54,600 nucleotides of DNA from Candidatus Staskawiczbacteria bacterium (GCA_023245145.1 JAHFKW010000002.1:1-54600), one strand, 5' to 3'; positions 1 to 9,075 are shown, numbered from the stretch's first letter. Notes: generated by a model from the letters alone, not told the origin. A program made the numbers and translations.

Positions 1-576
1 AAGGCGCAAGCCGCTTTATGAATGGTCTGCGGTCTATCAGCTAGTTGGTGAGGTAATGGCTCACCAAGGCTATGACGGATAGGGGGCGTGAGAGCGCGAC
101 CCCCAAGAATGGCACTGCGACACGGGCCATACTCCTACGGGAGGCTGCAGTCGAGAATCTTCCGCAATGGACGAAAGTCTGACGGAGCGACATTTCGTGA
201 TGGATGAAGCCCTTCGGGGTGTAAACATCTTTTATCTGGGAAAAAGTTATTGATTGTACCAGATGAATAAGGGGATCCTAATTCTGTGCCAGCAGGAGCG
301 GTAATACAGAATCCCCGAGCGTTACCCGGATTTATTGGGCGTAAAGGGTTGGTAGGTGGTTTGGTAAGTTTGCGATTAAACCTCATCGGCTTAACCTTTG
401 AGCTGTTGCAAATACTGCTAGACTAAGAGGGCGTTAGAGGCAAACGGAACCGATGGAGTAGGGGTGAAATCCGTTGATATCATCGGGAACACCAAAAGCG
501 AAGGCAGTTTGCTGGGGCGACCCTGACACTGAACAACGAAAGCGTGGGGAGCAAAAAGGATTAACACCGTTGTGAC

Positions 577-722
577 GGAATTTCTAATTATTCTAATTGT
601 TCTAATTTCTAATCAAATTATAATTCTTGAATGTCTAATTTCTAAACGGTTTAGGAATTTTGGCATTAGGATTTGGTATTTGATTAGGTCAATTAGGTTA
701 ATTAGAATAATTAGAGATTTAC
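577..722. repeat. AT-rich inverted repeat R1 (family built on TTCTAATT/AATTAGAA)
   Basis: Left arm aatttctaattattctaattgttctaatttctaatcaaat; right arm tatttgattaggtcaattaggttaattagaataattagagattt is its approximate reverse complement. Confidence 0.7.
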
Positions 723-1171
723 GAACAATGGCCGGTAGGGTATACCGGAGATAGTCCCCAGGCGCAGTATTGTGTCCTGGAAAACTTGGCTGTATGCTGG
801 AAAATCCGTTGAAAAACGGACAATCAGCAGGCAACCTTAGTTTACTGAATGATGGGTTGGGTGACTCGTGATGAGACTGCTTGCCGGGGAGCTTAATCCC
901 GGAGGCGAGTTGCGCTAACTAACCCATAGCGAGTTCTTTGGAAAGTGCACTTCCAAGGAACTCGCTCCTATCATTCAGTAAATTAAGAGAGTCCTCAGAG
1001 ACTACACGCCGAGCATTGATGAATATGCGAGCCGAAGCCGAAAGGCATCCTCGCCATTTGCGAGGTCAGGAGGATTAGATACCCTCTTCGGCTCGCACCT
1101 TTTTATCGATGATGATATAGTCCGAACTATGCAGTAATGTATAGAGACGAGCAGAAATGCCTCGTCCACAA

Positions 1172-1240
1172 ATTTAGGCATTAAGATTTCAAAATTATTT
1201 AGAAATTAGAATAATTAGAAATTAGAAATTCCAAATTTGT
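1172..1240. repeat. AT-rich repeat R2, same family as R1, inverted relative to R1's left arm
   Basis: ttatttagaaattagaataattagaaattagaaatt near the intron 3' end. Confidence 0.6.
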
Positions 1241-2132
1241 AGCAACAAATTTGTAGATACCCTTGTAGTCCACGCTGTAAACGATGGATGCTGGCTATTG
1301 GCAGTGTCGACCCTGCCAGTGGCGAAGCTAACGCGTTAAGCATCCCGCCTGGGAAGTACGAACGCAAGTTTAAAACTCAAAGGAATAGACGGGGACTCAC
1401 ACAAGCAGTGGACCATGTGGCTTAATTCGACAACAAACGAAGAACCTTACCAGGACTAGAAACCCAACTGACCATTCTATGAAAGTAGAACTTCGCAAGA
1501 CAGTTGGGCAGGTGCTGCATGGTTGTCGTCAGTTCGTGTCTTGAGACGTACCGTTAATTCGGGTAACGAACGCAACCCTTGCTCTGTGTTTTACATGTCA
1601 CAGAGGACTGCCCGAGATAATTGGGAGGAAGGTGAGGATGACGCCAAATCAGCATGGCCCTTGATGTCCTGGGCTGCACACGTGGTACAATGGCCGGTAC
1701 AATGGGCCCGAACGCGCAAGCGGGAGGATAATCCCACCAAAGCCGGTCTCAGTTCGGATTGAGGGCTGAAACTCGCCCTCATGAAGCTGGAATTACTAGT
1801 AATCGCCAATCAGCTACGTGGCGATGAATACGTTCCTGAGTCTTGTACTCACCGCCCGTCAAGCCAAGCAAGCTGGGGATAGCCGAAGTTCCATGCAAAT
1901 GGGCCTAAGCTAGATTCAGTAAGAGGGGCTAAGTCGTAACAAGGCACGGGTAGCGGAAGCTGCTCGTGGATCATTTTTTTAAAAGTGTTGACTCTAGTTA
2001 AAGTCCAGAATTTAGATTTTAACTTTAAATGTTTTGCAGGTTTCTGGCTACGCCAGATCTCGCGCAGCGAGACATTTCAAAAACCAGCTATTTAAGACAG
2101 CTTTAAGAAACGAATACTTACCAAGAATAAAC

Positions 2133-2158
2133 ATTCCCGCCTAGCGGGTTTTGTTTTA
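2133..2158 (+). terminator. Short GC hairpin plus T-run after 16S
   Basis: CCCGCCTAGCGGGTTTTGTTTT. Confidence 0.5.
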
Positions 2159-2194
2159 CCTTGAAATTTTAAGAATTTGTAGTAACATGGGCGT

Positions 2195-2647
2195 ATGGCT
2201 CAATATTTCACCAAAGAAGGCTTAAAAACCCTGAAAGATGAATTGAAGGAATTAAAGACGACTGAAATGAGGCGGATTGTTAAGTTGATTGCCGAGGCAG
2301 CCTCTTTTGGCGATTTAAAAGAAAATTCGGCTTACCACGAAGCTCGCAATTCCAAATCATTTTTGTTGGGCCGAATTGAACAACTTGAAAACGCCATCAA
2401 TGATGCAATAATTAAGGATAAGATTGAAGACGGAAAAATTCAGATTGGTTCAAGGGTTAAAATGCTGTTTGCAGGAAAAGAAGAAGAGTATCAGATCACA
2501 TCGCCAACCGAATCTGACATTTTAAAAAATAAAATTTCGTACCAATCGCCGTTTGGACAAAAACTGATGGGGAAAAAGGCGGGCGAAGAATTCAATTACG
2601 AAGCGGGGGCAAAAAAGGTTAAAATTAAGGTGCTCTTTATAAAATAA
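2195..2647 (+). CDS. greA: Transcription elongation factor GreA
   Basis: 150 aa; GreA coiled-coil (LKDELKELKTTEMRRIVKLIAEAASFGDLKENSAYHEARN) and C-terminal SPFGQKLMGKKAGEEF. Confidence 0.95.
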   Translation: MAQYFTKEGLKTLKDELKELKTTEMRRIVKLIAEAASFGDLKENSAYHEARNSKSFLLGRIEQLENAINDAIIKDKIEDGKIQIGSRVKMLFAGKEEEYQITSPTESDILKNKISYQSPFGQKLMGKKAGEEFNYEAGAKKVKIKVLFIK

Positions 2648-2674
2648 AAACGCTTTTTAGGACGTTTTGCTGTG

Positions 2675-2745
2675 TGGACCCTGCGGGAGTCGAACCCGCC
2701 GCTCCTCATTGCAAATGAGGTGTGTTACCGATATACCAAGGGCCC
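2675..2745 (-). tRNA. tRNA-Ala (anticodon TGC)
   Basis: Reverse strand GGGCCCTTGG...CCTCATTTGCAATGAGG...GGGTTCGACTCCC...AGGGTCCA; G3:U70 present; CCA apparently not encoded. Confidence 0.9.
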
Positions 2746-2788
2746 ATTAGTAGTTATAGTATTACAATTAACGAAAAATTTCAACATT

Positions 2789-3277
2789 ATGAAAAAACTG
2801 TATCTTATCATCGGGGGAATTGTAGTTTTGGCAATTGTGGGCTTCATTGCCAAAGGACTTATTTTTGGAGCGCTCACTGGGGGACATTATCAGCAAAATC
2901 TAAATGGCACGCAAACCTATTCAAATAATGAGGGTTCGGTAACGGTGGGAAATAATGCCAGCATGCCAAGCGAATGGCCTTCTGATGCGCCAAGTAATTT
3001 TGCCGGAGGCAGTATCGTATTTTCAGGAAATTCAAATCCGCAAACCGGAAAAAATGGAGCAGTGGTTTCCTACACAGTGAAAGGCGGAACGATTCAGGGT
3101 GTTTCTGATTATTACAAAGCTCAACTGACTGCCAATGGCTGGACACTTCAGGGTAATTACAATGTTGCGGGTCAGGGAGTTTTGGCTGCCCAAAAAGATG
3201 GCCGAACCTTTGGCGTGAGCATTTCCGACAGTGGTAATGGGAGCGTCACCGTCACTGCTGGCTTGGAGTTACAGTAA
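2789..3277 (+). CDS. Membrane-anchored hypothetical protein
   Basis: MKKLYLIIGGIVVLAIVGFIAKGLI N-terminal TM. The upstream part of the tracked ORF overlaps the antisense tRNA, so the start was moved to 2789. Confidence 0.75.
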   Translation: MKKLYLIIGGIVVLAIVGFIAKGLIFGALTGGHYQQNLNGTQTYSNNEGSVTVGNNASMPSEWPSDAPSNFAGGSIVFSGNSNPQTGKNGAVVSYTVKGGTIQGVSDYYKAQLTANGWTLQGNYNVAGQGVLAAQKDGRTFGVSISDSGNGSVTVTAGLELQ

Positions 3278-3325
3278 AATTAAAGAAAAAAGCCTGCTTC
3301 CTTTTTGGGGTAGCAGGCTTTTGTT

Positions 3326-3963
3326 TTAGCCTCCCAATGCAATGGTTGTGCCATTAGGAGAACTAAACGATGCGGGATTTTTTACGGGTAATTTCCCTCC
3401 AAAAATTGTTAGGAAAAGTGCGCGTTTGCCAGGATCATCTTTATTTGCCTTAAGATAACCCTCAACAATGCCATATCCAACGTCGTCGTAAATGGAATAG
3501 CTGTGCACAGTGTACAGAGGTCCATGCAGTAAATTTTTTATAACATCTTTCTGACTTAGGATGTCTCTTTGGAGCACGGCTGCACCTTTCCAGCGCATAT
3601 TCTTAGCTACGCCATCATCGACCCTCAATACACCGCCCCACATTTCCTTGAGGAGTTGAGGAAGTCTTTCGTTAGCGATTTTTCCGCCTCCTGTGTAATT
3701 TTTTCTTGTTGGCGCCAAGCTTCGTTTGGGTCTTTCTCTCTTTCCTTAAATACCGTAATTTGCCTGATTTTTTTAGGCTCAGTGGTGAGTGAAGTAAGGA
3801 AAGAGTTTGTCGCCATGCCCGCCGGAAAGGCTAATAGAGAAGTCAGAGCAAACACCAGCAGAGTTAGTTTGATACGTTCCCGTGCGATTAGTCGTCCGTT
3901 GTCTTTTTTGGGTTCGTCGATGGTGATTACGTTTCTCTGACTTACATCGGATGATTTTTTCAC
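3326..3963 (-). pseudogene. Orphan membrane protein split by an apparent -1 frameshift (GTG start with AAAGGAG)
   Basis: ORFs 3625-3963 and 3326-3718 overlap and both read as protein-like; AAAGGAGctcgccGTG upstream; TM segment LTLLVFALTSLLAFPAGMA. Confidence 0.5.
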
Positions 3964-4085
3964 GGCGAGCTCCTTTGTTAAAGTGCCGGTTGACGCCAGT
4001 TCAATAGATCAAATTTACAATCGCTAAAGTTTAATTATTTTATCATACATTTGAAAAATCAGCCAATTTGTAATAGTATAATCAC

Positions 4086-5105
4086 ATGGCACTATCTATC
4101 GCAATCGTGGGGCTTCCAAACGTTGGTAAGTCCACGTTGTTTAAAACATTAACTAAAAAGGAAGTCTTGATTGCCAATTATCCTTTTGCCACGATTGACC
4201 CGAATGTGGGGGTGGTTTTGGTTCCTGATGAAAGAGTAGATAAGCTGGCTGAATTTTCCATTTCAGAGAAAAAGATTTATGCTACGGTGGAATTTGTGGA
4301 CATTGCCGGGTTGGTAAAAGGCGCCAGTGAAGGCGAGGGGTTGGGTAATAAATTTTTAGCCAATATTCGGGAAACCGATGCTATCGTCTATATTTTACGC
4401 GCCTTTAAAAATGATGACATTATCAACACGCAAAGTGACATTAATCCAATGCGTGACAAAGAAATTTTGGACGTGGAATTGATTTTAAAAGATTTGGAAA
4501 CGCTTCAAAAGTATAAAACCAAAGATGCTAAGGAAACTTCGGCGATAACCAAGGCCGTTAATTTTCTTAAACAACAGAAAGTGTTAGTTGAGCAATCTTG
4601 GAGTGAAGAAGAAAAATCAGTATTAAGAAATTTCCAATTGTTGACTCTCAAGCCAAGATTATATGTGTTAAACGGATCACGGGACGACTTGATAACTTTA
4701 CAACTTGATAACTTGACGAACTATCTTTTGATGAATATTGCGGAAGAATATGATTCAGCGGCGTTTACAAAAGAAGAAAGAATTGGGCTTGGGTTATCGG
4801 CGGAATCGGGGTTAGATATGTTAATTAAAAAATCGTATGAATTATTGGGTTTACAAACCTTTTTAACCACCGGGGAAACGGAAACGCGGGCGTGGACGAT
4901 TCATAAGGGCGACAAAGCTCCGCAGGCGGCAGGCGTAATTCATTCAGATTTTGAACAAAAGTTTGTGAAAGCGGAAGTAATTTTTTGGGAAGATTTGTTG
5001 AAAGTTGGTAACTATGCCAAAGCCCGCGAAACTGGATTAATCCGGACGGAAGGTAAGGAGTATGTGATAAAGGATGGAGATGTGGTTGAGTTTAAGCATG
5101 GGTAA
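4086..5105 (+). CDS. ychF: Ribosome-binding ATPase YchF (Obg-family GTPase)
   Basis: [53 protein letters not shown]-terminal TGS-like domain. Confidence 0.97.
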   Translation: MALSIAIVGLPNVGKSTLFKTLTKKEVLIANYPFATIDPNVGVVLVPDERVDKLAEFSISEKKIYATVEFVDIAGLVKGASEGEGLGNKFLANIRETDAIVYILRAFKNDDIINTQSDINPMRDKEILDVELILKDLETLQKYKTKDAKETSAITKAVNFLKQQKVLVEQSWSEEEKSVLRNFQLLTLKPRLYVLNGSRDDLITLQLDNLTNYLLMNIAEEYDSAAFTKEERIGLGLSAESGLDMLIKKSYELLGLQTFLTTGETETRAWTIHKGDKAPQAAGVIHSDFEQKFVKAEVIFWEDLLKVGNYAKARETGLIRTEGKEYVIKDGDVVEFKHG

Positions 5106-5172
5106 GAGGGTATAAATTTTGTAATAAAAAAATCCCGACGCTTGGTGGTCGGGATCTGGAGGGCTAGTTTTA

Positions 5173-5436
5173 TTATTGATTATCGAACTTTGCCCATTTT
5201 TTGACATTCTTTTTGTGTATTTGGCGTAGTCGTCGCCTTAGCGCGGCGGCTTCCTTGCGGGCTTCGGGTTGGGTTTCATAAGAAGAAGATGATTGCCATT
5301 TACCATTACCATCAAATATGGTAACCCCGAAACTCCAGCCACCTCCAGCCTGCTTCATGGGGCCGGGGTGGACTAAGACGTAGTGAGGTTCGATTCTGCG
5401 AGAAAGAGAATCCTGAACCATAATCGGCTTCAACAT
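5173..5436 (-). CDS. Orphan small protein (stand-alone gene unit)
   Basis: 87 aa ORF; GGAGA upstream; TTGACA-17-TAGAGT-like promoter at ~5483-5513; terminator ATCCCGAC...GTCGGGATTTTTTT downstream. Confidence 0.65.
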   Translation of the reverse strand: MLKPIMVQDSLSRRIEPHYVLVHPGPMKQAGGGWSFGVTIFDGNGKWQSSSSYETQPEARKEAAALRRRLRQIHKKNVKKWAKFDNQ

Positions 5437-5563
5437 GAATGGTCTCCAAAAAATATTGAGAATGGTGAGTACTGCTCTAATAATACTCTATTATATAATT
5501 CATAATCTGTCAAGTAAAATTTGAAATAAAAAATCCCACGGTGGCGAGTCGTGGGAAACTAGA

Positions 5564-5689
5564 CTAGTAGTGGAACAATCCGGCGCAGGCCATAACATCA
5601 GCAAAGACTTTACACGTCATAACCAGCGGTACCGTGACACAAAAATACTTCCACGCTAATCCAATACTTTCTTCATTGTAGCGATACAT
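5564..5689 (-). CDS. 41-aa orphan microprotein, absent from the ORF track
   Basis: AAGGAGcaaatcATG; translation MYRYNEESIGLAWKYFCVTVPLVMTCKVFADVMACAGLFHY; promoter TTGACA-17-TACTAT; terminator TCCCACG...CGTGGGATTTTTT. Confidence 0.55.
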   Translation of the reverse strand: MYRYNEESIGLAWKYFCVTVPLVMTCKVFADVMACAGLFHY

Positions 5690-5761
5690 GATTTGCTCCT
5701 TGATAGAGAGGCAGGTTCAGGTGTTGAGGCTATAGTAGTATGAATCATTAAACTTGTCAAC

Positions 5762-6055
5762 ATGAAATTTGAGATAAAAAACTTACAAAGCAATATTAAT
5801 ATTATTATGCGACAGATTGGTTACCAACCAGCTTACTTCCAAGAGCCTGGGGAATTTAGTGTAGTTAAAAAAATAATGGGAAGTGACTACCCCAGATTTC
5901 ACTTATATATAAAAAATACAGGAAGTGATTTTAGCTTTAATCTTCACCTTGACCAGAAAAAACCTTCGTATGAAGGTGCAACGGGACATAGTGGAGATTA
6001 TGATGGAGAGGTAGTGGAAGGCGAGGCAGAGAGAATTCAGCAGTTATTAAAGTAA
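5762..6055 (+). CDS. Hypothetical protein
   Basis: 97 aa intact ORF; composition like the core genes; no SD. Confidence 0.7.
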   Translation: MKFEIKNLQSNINIIMRQIGYQPAYFQEPGEFSVVKKIMGSDYPRFHLYIKNTGSDFSFNLHLDQKKPSYEGATGHSGDYDGEVVEGEAERIQQLLK

Positions 6056-6059
6056 AAAA

Positions 6060-6088
6060 AGTGCGCACTTTGGTAGTGCGCTTATAGG
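6060..6088. terminator. Bidirectional terminator between converging genes
   Basis: aaaaaaagtgcgcactttggtagtgcgctt stem. Confidence 0.6.
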
Positions 6089-6099
6089 AAAAATCACTG

Positions 6100-6318
6100 T
6101 CAAGGATTTATGGGAGTGATGGTCTCTGGATTAACCAGTCGCTCTTCGCTTGGATTTCGATTGTGAAACTTGATCCAATACTGTAGTTCTCCCGAAGCTG
6201 TCTTTGTCCACTCAGTCACTTTAGCTAGATCTCCGTTTCGCAGATCGTTGGGATCCTGAGATATATAAATTACAATCGTTCCAATCTTCAATCTCGTATT
6301 TGGATTTATCCCGTTCAT
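6100..6318 (-). CDS. Orphan small protein
   Basis: Start revised to ATG at 6318 (AAGGGGAatcatcATG). Promoter TTGACA-17-TATAGT. Confidence 0.6.
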   Translation of the reverse strand: MNGINPNTRLKIGTIVIYISQDPNDLRNGDLAKVTEWTKTASGELQYWIKFHNRNPSEERLVNPETITPINP

Positions 6319-6379
6319 GATGATTCCCCTTGTTTGTGAAAGTTGCTGAACAAATAAACTATAGTCTATAAATCTCAAT

Positions 6380-7030
6380 ATGTCAATAAAAATACTCTAC
6401 GAAGACAATCACATTATTGCGGTTGAAAAACCCGCAGGTGTTTTGAGTCAGGGAGACCGGTCGGGGCAAACCAGCATGTTTGGTTTGGTGAAAAAGTATT
6501 TAAAAGAGAAATATAAAAAACCGGGAAATGTGTTTTTGGGAATTGTGCATCGTTTAGATCGGCCGGTTTCTGGGATTTTATTGTTTGCTAAAACCAGCAA
6601 AGGTGCATCAAGATTATCCGAGCAATTCAGAAACAAGACGATTGAAAAAACGTATCACGCGTTGGTAGTTGGAAAACCGCCGAAAAATAGGGGAGTACTG
6701 GTGAATGTGATTGGCAAGGACGAAAAATTATTGAAGGCTAAAGAATATGGTGATGGGAAAGAGGCCGTGTTGCATTACGAATTGGTGAAAAGTAATGGGA
6801 AATATTCTTTACTGAAAATACAAATTCAAGGTGGGCAGTTTCATCAAATTCGGGTGCAACTTTCTTTGGCGGGGATGCCAATTGTGGGGGATGTAAAATA
6901 TAAAGGTGAAGCATGGAGTTTTGGAGAAGCAATTGCATTATGCGCCACGGGAATTTCATTCATACAAGCCACTGTGGATAAACGGGTTGACTTGTCTATT
7001 GCTATTCCATTTGAATTGGGGGATAATTAG
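6380..7030 (+). CDS. RluA-family pseudouridine synthase
   Basis: EDNHIIAVEKPAGVLSQGD; GIVHRLDRPVSGILLFAKTSKGASRLSEQFRN. Confidence 0.93.
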   Translation: MSIKILYEDNHIIAVEKPAGVLSQGDRSGQTSMFGLVKKYLKEKYKKPGNVFLGIVHRLDRPVSGILLFAKTSKGASRLSEQFRNKTIEKTYHALVVGKPPKNRGVLVNVIGKDEKLLKAKEYGDGKEAVLHYELVKSNGKYSLLKIQIQGGQFHQIRVQLSLAGMPIVGDVKYKGEAWSFGEAIALCATGISFIQATVDKRVDLSIAIPFELGDN

Positions 7031-7035
7031 AGAAT

Positions 7036-7143
7036 ATTCATTAAAATTTCTAATTATACTAATTAACCTAATTATACTAATTAACCTAATTAATCTAATC
7101 AAATATTAATGATTAGAAATTAGAACAATTAGAATAATTTTAA
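7036..7143. repeat. AT-rich inverted repeat R3 (same family as R1, R4, R5)
   Basis: aatttctaattatactaattaacctaattatactaattaacctaattaatctaatcaaatatt / aatgattagaaattagaacaattagaataattt. Confidence 0.7.
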
Positions 7144-7147
7144 AGCT

Positions 7148-7837
7148 ATGCTTTACAGTGATTGGTCGTTTGATATCATCCAACCGGTGGTGCAAGCATG
7201 TATTATGTTTGTGCTTAGCCTATTGTTGGCGGTCGTGGTGTTTGTAATTGGTTATTTAATTTCCGTGGCGATTGGCAGAATCGTTACTGAAATTTTAAAA
7301 GCCTTGAAATTTAATACGCTTTTTGCAAAAGAGGGTTGGGACAAGGCTTTAAAAACCGCTAATATTACCGTGCATCCGTCGGAATTTATCGGTGCGATTG
7401 TAAAGTGGGTGTTTGTGATTGTGTCGTTGTTGGTATCGGTGGATATTTTGGGGTTGGCGCAGTTTGGAGGAATTTTAACGCAGGTGTTGGATTATTTACC
7501 AAACGTAATTGTGGCCGCATTAATTTTTGTGGTGGCGGTGATTATTTCTGATATCATTGAAAAAATTATTCGCGTGGCGGTAGAAAGAATGAGGGTGGGG
7601 TATGGACATATTGCTTCCATGATTATTACCTGGGCTATTTGGATTTTTACTACTTTTTTAATTTTAGAACAGCTTTTGCCTAATAGTATTTTGATTCAAA
7701 CACTATACATGGCGATGGTGTATGGAATTGTTGGGGCGTTGGCGCTGGGAATTGCCATTGCTATTGGACTTGGTGGCAAAGAAACCGCCGGAGAAATTAT
7801 TTCAGAAATGTGGAAGAAAATTGAACATAAAAGTTAA
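7148..7837 (+). CDS. Multi-pass membrane protein with MscS-like conserved TM helices
   Basis: 229 aa, several TM helices, DYLPNVIVAALIFVVAVIISDIIEKIIR. Confidence 0.75.
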   Translation: MLYSDWSFDIIQPVVQACIMFVLSLLLAVVVFVIGYLISVAIGRIVTEILKALKFNTLFAKEGWDKALKTANITVHPSEFIGAIVKWVFVIVSLLVSVDILGLAQFGGILTQVLDYLPNVIVAALIFVVAVIISDIIEKIIRVAVERMRVGYGHIASMIITWAIWIFTTFLILEQLLPNSILIQTLYMAMVYGIVGALALGIAIAIGLGGKETAGEIISEMWKKIEHKS

Positions 7838-7851
7838 TTTTTTTGGATTAA

Positions 7852-7877
7852 AGGGCCCCGCTAAGCGGGGCCCTTTT
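7852..7877 (+). terminator. Rho-independent terminator
   Basis: GGGCCCCGCTAAGCGGGGCCCTTTT. Confidence 0.85.
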
Positions 7878-7888
7878 GCATTACCTAT

Positions 7889-7917
7889 TGACATACAATT
7901 ATAAATAGAATAAACTG
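7889..7917 (+). promoter_or_regulatory. Candidate sigma70 promoter upstream of 23S
   Basis: TTGACA-17-TAAACT. Confidence 0.5.
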
Positions 7918-8196
7918 GCTAGTAATGATGAATCAAATAAAAACCACAACAAAAAGCGGATAATTCTTTACCCATTTTTTAGGTTTTAGAAACCCGCTGC
8001 CAAGCGGTTTTTCATTTCATCAGCGAACCTTGTCAATTTTACCCTTATTAAAATATGCTCAAAAGGCATATACTTTTATTTGGTAAAGCAAATAAAAATA
8101 AGGTCTCTTAATCCATTTTAAGATGGGTCTTATTGGATTAAGAAAAGGTAACAAAAGCATATTCGCTGATAAATCTTTCACCAGATTTATTAGCAT

Positions 8197-8243
8197 CACA
8201 AGTTCATACGATACATAAAATCTGTATCTATTACTTACGCATA
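8197..8243 (+). promoter_or_regulatory. 5' arm of the 23S processing stem; 3' arm ~11752-11800
   Basis: cacaag..tac.ta.aaaatctgtatctatt..cttacgc matches the reverse complement of the downstream flank gcgtaagaaaatagatacagattttacgtatcttgtg. Confidence 0.75.
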
Positions 8244-8973
8244 CGATCCCGCTTTGCGGGATCATTAAAAAATAGGTTATAAGCGAATGGTGGATGCCTT
8301 GGGATATTACAGTGATGAAAGACGTGGCGTGCCTGCGATAAGCGTCGGGGAGGTGGCTAGCAACCTTTGATCCGGCGATTTCTGAATGGGGAAACCCTAT
8401 TGTGTGAATAACGCAATAATCTGTGCCGTAAGGCATGGAAGCTAACCCACTGAAGTGAAACATCTCAGTAAGTGGAGGAACATAAAACAATGTCTCGCGC
8501 AAGCGAGACGCATTCCCTTAGTAGTGGCGAGCGAAAAGGGAGCAGTCTAAACCAGAATTTATTCTGGGGTTGTAAGGGTTTAACGTCGGGGGCATTACTG
8601 TGCTCTGCACAGAATATTGAAATATTTAAACATTTAAATATTCCGCGCAGGGCGCGGTAATGAATTCCGAGGGAGAACAAAAAGGTAAGTTATTAAAAGA
8701 AGCACCCTGGAAAGGGGCACCATAGAGGGTAATAGTCCCGTACTCTAAAATAATATTACGCTCCTTGTTAAGTTTCTTAAGTACTGTCGGGAATGATAAC
8801 CTGGCAGGAAGCAGGCCGAACTATCGGCCAAGACTAAATATGTAATATCACCGATAGTGAACCAGTACCGTGAGGGAAAGGTGAAAAGTAGGGGGATGAC
8901 CCCGGTGAAATAGAACCTGAAACCATTTGCTTACAAAGAGTCGGAGCGGCCACATCACACTGTGTGTGATACG

Positions 8974-9042
8974 GAATTGTTCTAATTACTCTAATTAACC
9001 TAATTATTCTAATCAAATGCTAAATTACCAAAATTCAAAATA
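8974..9042. repeat. AT-rich repeat R4 (left arm of the 23S insertion)
   Basis: aattgttctaattactctaattaacctaattattctaatcaaatgctaaattaccaaaattcaaaa. Confidence 0.75.
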
Positions 9043-9046
9043 AAAA

Positions 9047-9075
9047 AACGGCACCAATTTTTGGTCGGTGCCTCG
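9047..9075 (-). terminator. Terminator of the antisense gene in the 23S insertion
   Basis: Reverse strand GGCACCGACCAAAAATTGGTGCCGTTTTTTTA. Confidence 0.8.

Larger units (their letters stand above)
562..1253 (+). other. Group I self-splicing intron in 16S rRNA (E. coli position ~788), no intact homing endonuclease ORF
   Basis: Exon 1 ends GGAT (U at the 5' splice site). Intron ends in G (omega-G) before TAGATACCC, so splicing restores GGATTAGATACCC. Core elements: AATCAGCAGGCAACC (~820), CTCAGAGACTACACG (~994), GATGATATAGTCC (~1110). Long paired element TTTACTGAATGAT (841-853)/ATCATTCAGTAAA (970-982). Confidence 0.9.
1..1978 (+). rRNA. rrs: 16S rRNA gene, 5'-truncated by the window edge and interrupted by an intron (exon 1 ~1-561, exon 2 ~1254-1978)
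   Basis: Recognisable 16S landmarks: CTCCTACGGGAGGC-type block at ~133, GTGCCAGCAGGAGCGGTAATAC at ~286, GGAT|TAGATACCC split by the insert, CTCACCGCCCGTCA at ~1848, GTCGTAACAAGG at ~1933, TGGATCA at ~1967. Confidence 0.97.

Noticed and set aside
135-1809. Six-frame ORFs inside the 16S gene and intron (e.g. 135-386, 572-754, 613-834, 1523-1762, 1591-1809)
   Set aside because: They overlap conserved rRNA or AT-repeat sequence, have no SD or known motif, and do not read like proteins.
2672-2788. N-terminal extension of ORF 2672-3277 and overlapping ORF 2722-2928
   Set aside because: It runs through the antisense tRNA-Ala; the signal-anchor start at 2789 is more credible.
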